Assembly: GCA_025356335.1 (NCBI GenBank)
Contig: JANXUF010000136.1
Span: forward strand, 1-55,292
Source: Actinomycetes bacterium
GTDB lineage: Bacteria > Actinomycetota > Acidimicrobiia > Acidimicrobiales > Ilumatobacteraceae
Reading direction: 5' to 3'
Length of the DNA: 55,292 bases
Positions 52,586 through 55,292 of this stretch are shown here, one piece after another. The first letter of the stretch is position 1; each line of letters opens with the position of its first letter. Both the position numbers and the translations under genes were made by a program. The notes beneath the pieces are model-generated. The model worked only from the letters and a program-made list of their open reading frames with translations, was not told the origin of the DNA and searched no databases.

Positions 52586-52754
52586 GGATTGAAGGACGTA
52601 CGGTCAAGCGCCGCCGCGCGGCTGGCTCCGAATTCGTGCTCGATCGCTTCGAGTTCTACTTCACCAGCAAGCTGCTCCATCACACCCATCGCCTGATCTC
52701 CCTCGAAGTCCTCGTGTCACCGAAGCACTCTCGGGGCTCCTGGGCCGAACAGAA

Positions 52755-52768
52755 TTAGAGCGCTCCAA
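52755..52768. promoter_or_regulatory. LacI-type operator candidate between iolC and the dehydrogenase
   Basis: TTAGAGCGCTCCAA is a 14-bp palindrome with one mismatch and a central GC, the usual form of LacI/GalR operators. It lies in the divergent gap 52,586-52,849, where promoters for both directions are expected. The local LacI gene is truncated, so the binder may be encoded elsewhere. Confidence 0.5.
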
Positions 52769-52849
52769 CTCCTGTTGAGTACTATGGATCCGCCCGCCAC
52801 AGCATGTCAAGTCCGATCTTCGGAAGCGTCGCGAAGGAGTCACTCCACC

Positions 52850-53068
52850 ATGACCCAATCAACGACGCAGCAGGTCGCCGAACACGCCGGCGTGTCGACC
52901 GCACTCATGTCGCTGGTGATGCGCGGGGCTCCGAATGTCAGCGACAAGCGGCGGGCCGTCGTCCTGCAAATCGCCGACGAACTCGGAATCGACCGAACGT
53001 ACGCGCTCGTGCGACGAACGAGCAGCCGCCCCTTCGAGCAGGCGAGTGAGCGCGTGGTCTCGTCGTGA
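52850..53068 (+). CDS. Truncated LacI-family regulator (HTH only)
   Basis: The protein has 72 aa, ATG 52850 with GCGAAGGAG upstream. Residues 1-50 are a LacI HTH and hinge (QQVAEHAGVSTALMSLVMRG, VSDKRRAVVLQIADELGI). The sugar-binding domain is absent: a short Arg/Ser tail ends in a stop that overlaps the dehydrogenase GTG. It is either a decayed repressor or a stand-alone DNA-binding stub. The overlap means that it is still positioned to drive translation of the next gene. Confidence 0.7.
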   Translation: MTQSTTQQVAEHAGVSTALMSLVMRGAPNVSDKRRAVVLQIADELGIDRTYALVRRTSSRPFEQASERVVSS

Positions 53069-54192
53069 CGGTACGCGTGGGTGTGATCGGAACCAGTTGG
53101 TGGGCCGACTCGATGTACCTGCCGGCGTTGACCGCTCACCCCGACGCTGAGCTGGTTGGCATCTGCGGACGTAGGGCCGCAACTGCCCAGGCGCTGGCGA
53201 AGCAGTGGGCGATCCCCTGGGCGTCGACCGACAGCGACAACTTTCTCGACCCTCAACGGCTCGACGCGGTCGTCATCGCCACGTCGAACGACAGTCACGA
53301 AGCCCTCACCCTGACAGCGCTCGACCGAGGGCTGCACGTTCTGTGCGAGAAGCCGATCGCGACGACGTTCGACGCCGCGCAGCGCATGGCGACGCGGGCC
53401 GCCGAGAAGGGGGCGATCACCCTCGTCCCGTTCACCTATCGGTACATGCCTACGAACCAGTACGTGAAGCGGCTGATCGACGATGGGTTCGTCGGACGGG
53501 CATTTCATCTCAATATGCGGTACTTCACCGGCTTTGCCCGCACCGGCGAGTACAACTGGCGATTCGATACCGAACTCGCTGGGTCTGGGGTGGTCGGCGA
53601 CCTCGGGAGCCACTGGCTCCACGTCGCCCGTTGGCTGTTGGGAGAAGTCGCCGAGATCGGATGCATCACGTCACGCTTCGTGGAGCGGGAGTCACGTCCC
53701 GACGGAACCGACTACGACCGCAGCGAAGACTCGGCGCAGATCACGGTGCGCTTCGAGAACGGTGCATACGGCAGTCTGCAGGTGAGCGCTGCGTGTTGGG
53801 AAGGCACCGACTTCAATCAGACTCATCACCTCGACCTGCATGGCTCGGATGGGACGATCTATGCATACAACGACTGGTCGACGGTGCAGGAGGTGCGCGG
53901 AGTGCGAGCAAACGTTCCGGGACCCGCTGCGATCATGCCGATCCCCGACGAGATCTGGGGCCGTGCCCGTCGCAATCGGGTGCACGACACGTACCGCGAC
54001 GTGTTCCGCGGCGGCGGCGCAATGATCGGTGACTGGGTCGACGCCATCCGCGACGAGGTGGCGTGTTCGCCCGATCTCAGCGAGGGCGCTCGCGTGCAGT
54101 TCCTCCTCGACCTTGCCCTGCAGAGCGCTGCGTCCGACGGACGCCTCTTGAACGCCCGAGCACAGTCGCTTCGAGATGCGCCACTGTCCTGA
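53065..54192 (+). CDS. Gfo/Idh/MocA-family NAD(P)-dependent oxidoreductase
   Basis: The protein has 375 aa and starts at GTG 53065, overlapping the LacI stub. The Rossmann start VGVIGTSWWADSMYLPAL has Thr-Ser in place of the usual second glycine. The family motif HVLCEKPIA supplies the catalytic Lys. The C-terminal half has GSGVVGDLGSHWLHVARWLLG, typical of the alpha/beta substrate domain. Relatives include inositol 2-dehydrogenase (IolG) and other sugar dehydrogenases. Its place beside an IolC-like kinase and an aldolase suggests sugar or inositol oxidation; the exact substrate is unknown. Confidence 0.87.
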   Translation: MTVRVGVIGTSWWADSMYLPALTAHPDAELVGICGRRAATAQALAKQWAIPWASTDSDNFLDPQRLDAVVIATSNDSHEALTLTALDRGLHVLCEKPIATTFDAAQRMATRAAEKGAITLVPFTYRYMPTNQYVKRLIDDGFVGRAFHLNMRYFTGFARTGEYNWRFDTELAGSGVVGDLGSHWLHVARWLLGEVAEIGCITSRFVERESRPDGTDYDRSEDSAQITVRFENGAYGSLQVSAACWEGTDFNQTHHLDLHGSDGTIYAYNDWSTVQEVRGVRANVPGPAAIMPIPDEIWGRARRNRVHDTYRDVFRGGGAMIGDWVDAIRDEVACSPDLSEGARVQFLLDLALQSAASDGRLLNARAQSLRDAPLS

Positions 54193-54462
54193 GGCGGATT
54201 CAGAGGGTCGTCGCAGTCATTGCCTTCTCACGGAGCCCTATGACGTGGATGATCACGTAGGTGCCGTCTTCCTGCACGACGCCGGCCTCGGAGGCTCGCC
54301 CAGCACGAAGTCGATCGCCGAGATGCATCAGGAACTCCTCAGCACCGGGCCGGGGGACGGCCGCAACCGCGAATGGATGCTGGACGACGTACACCGCCCG
54401 CCGCACCGATCGGCGTCTTCGCGTACCCCGTCGACCTCGGCCAGCGGGAACGCACAGTCTGA
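54193..54462. other. Unassigned stretch after the dehydrogenase
   Basis: About 270 bases without a gene I can support. A minus-strand frame (FLMHLGDRLRAG; VQEDGTYVIIHVIGLREK) is open but resembles no family I recognise. Confidence 0.35.
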
Positions 54463-55157
54463 AATCGATTCGCATCCTCGCCGACTTCGACGAGGACGAG
54501 GTTCGCCGGCTGGCCGGCAACCCCCGTCATCACAGGGGGGTGCTCGCCGCTCGAGTTCGCTGCGCCGTTCAGCCTGCGCACGACATGGCGGGACACTCCA
54601 GTCAGCCACCACATCGAGATGATTTTCAGGCCACCCACCGGCGGCCCGGGCGTCGCCGTCGCGATCCAGCCGAACCGAAGCGGCGCGGTCGTGAGCGATC
54701 CGGACGGAGCAGCCACGGTCACGTCGGCGGCGCCCGTCGTCATCACCGGGAACTGGGCTGCGCTCGTCATTCCGGCCGCGCTCGGGATCGGCCCGGACTG
54801 GTCGGCGAGCGCAGTCGTCCGTATCGAGTCGGCGACGCCGATGCCTGGCGGCTCCAATCTGACGGGCTGGGTACTGGTGACGTCGCCCGTCAGCGTCGGG
54901 TCGTTGACCGGCGAGGTCACCGGCAGCCTGACGATCGGTCCGCCCATGGTGCTGCACCGTTCGGTCAGGGGGGCCAGTTCGGCGACCGCCGGCCTGATCG
55001 CTCGCCCCAAGATCGCCGGCCCGACGATCACCTCGACGAAGCTCGATGCGACCAGCGGGCATCGCCTCCTCACCATCGACTTCGATCGGCCGCCGGTTCT
55101 TCCTGTCGGCGACGGAACGATCACCTCGGATACCTACCTCATCACGATCGAACTAGA
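54463..55157 (+). CDS. Unknown beta-rich protein, interrupted by an IS at the window edge
   Basis: The frame is open from 54463 (after a TGA) and has strong G/C in third codon positions. The first ATG is at 54619, but coding-like sequence begins earlier (LEFAAPFSLRTTW, SHHIEMIFRPPTGG), so the true start may be lost. Content is beta-rich and exported-looking: VVITGNWAALVIPAALGIGP, GWVLVTSPVSVGSLTGE. It ends near TYLITIELDD, where the IS982-like end begins. No family was recognised. Confidence 0.5.
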
Positions 55158-55292
55158 TGACTTATTCCAAGGTTGGGTATCCGCGTTTGGGTGGGTTGAG
55201 GGTGTCCATGATCGGTGTTGCTTAACCCGATCGATCTTGGAGATCTCATGGACACTGACCTGGACACCCTCGCGACTGCACTCTACGCACGG
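55158..55292 (+). mobile_element. Left end of an IS982-family insertion sequence (cut by window)
   Basis: After about 55157 the preceding coding sequence stops making sense, and a non-coding leader of 90 bases (TTCCAAGGTTGGGTATCCGC and following) precedes a transposase start. The exact terminal repeat cannot be set without the right end. The junction position is accurate to about 10 bases. Confidence 0.6.
55248..55292 (+). CDS. IS982-family transposase, first 15 codons only
   Basis: ATG 55248 opens MDTDLDTLATALYAR, which matches the start of actinobacterial IS982-type transposases as I remember them. The rest is beyond the window, so the catalytic residues are not visible. Confidence 0.6.
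   Translation, partial: MDTDLDTLATALYAR

Noticed and set aside
54200..54520. Minus-strand frame with EEFLMHLG, similar to yhcG EFLMHLG
   Set aside because: The similarity is confined to a handful of residues, and neither the nuclease motif nor other yhcG blocks are present.

Overview
The window is high-GC DNA with many GTG starts, 4-bp start/stop overlaps and actinobacterial-type SOS boxes. It holds a uvrB/uvrA/uvrC, rapZ, gap-pgk-tpiA, secG core block. This suggests an actinomycete, most likely of the Acidimicrobiia (Ilumatobacter-like). The taxon is inferred from gene content and style, not from a marker gene.

Region 1 (1-25.2 kb) is chromosomal core. A truncated beta-lactamase-family serine hydrolase is followed by uvrB, a convergent five-gene minus-strand operon (DUF4129 protein, small membrane protein, MoxR ATPase, DUF58 protein, small membrane protein), uvrA, uvrC, an M20 peptidase, a methyltransferase, rapZ, gap, pgk, tpiA, a complete oligopeptide-type ABC transporter (binding protein, two permeases, two ATPases), secG and tRNA-Leu(GAG). 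uvrB and uvrA each have a GAAC-N4-GTTC LexA-type site just upstream.

Region 2 (25,250-41,250) is an integrative mobilizable element in the 3' end of the tRNA-Leu gene. A 24-bp att repeat bounds it, and identical 19-bp candidate integrase arm sites lie near both ends. It carries a tyrosine integrase, an excisionase-like protein, a MobF relaxase-helicase, a secreted metalloprotease, two lipoproteins, a GNAT acetyltransferase and a decayed yhcG (DUF1016) nuclease gene. yhcG is interrupted by an IS21-family element (35,371-40,544, 6-bp target duplication). The istB gene of that IS is in turn interrupted by a 2.7-kb serine-integrase cassette (core repeat 37,691-37,699 / 40,412-40,420). Every junction can be read at base level, and removing each layer rejoins the gene below it in frame. 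The serine integrase ORF runs across its own attachment core, so its C-terminus must differ between the integrated and circular forms. This is the most unusual feature of the window.

Region 3 (41.3-55.3 kb) is accessory and partly decayed chromosome: a DUF642-like lipoprotein, an AAA ATPase behind an AT-rich island, short relics of a second related integrative element, IS30 debris, an MFS transporter fused to a cyclic-nucleotide-binding domain, a frameshifted class III cyclase/AAA/TPR regulator, an SDR relic, and an inositol-type sugar cluster (LacD-like aldolase, IolC kinase, truncated LacI, Gfo/Idh dehydrogenase). The window ends inside an IS982-family insertion. Several otherwise healthy genes carry single-base deletions that could be sequencing errors.
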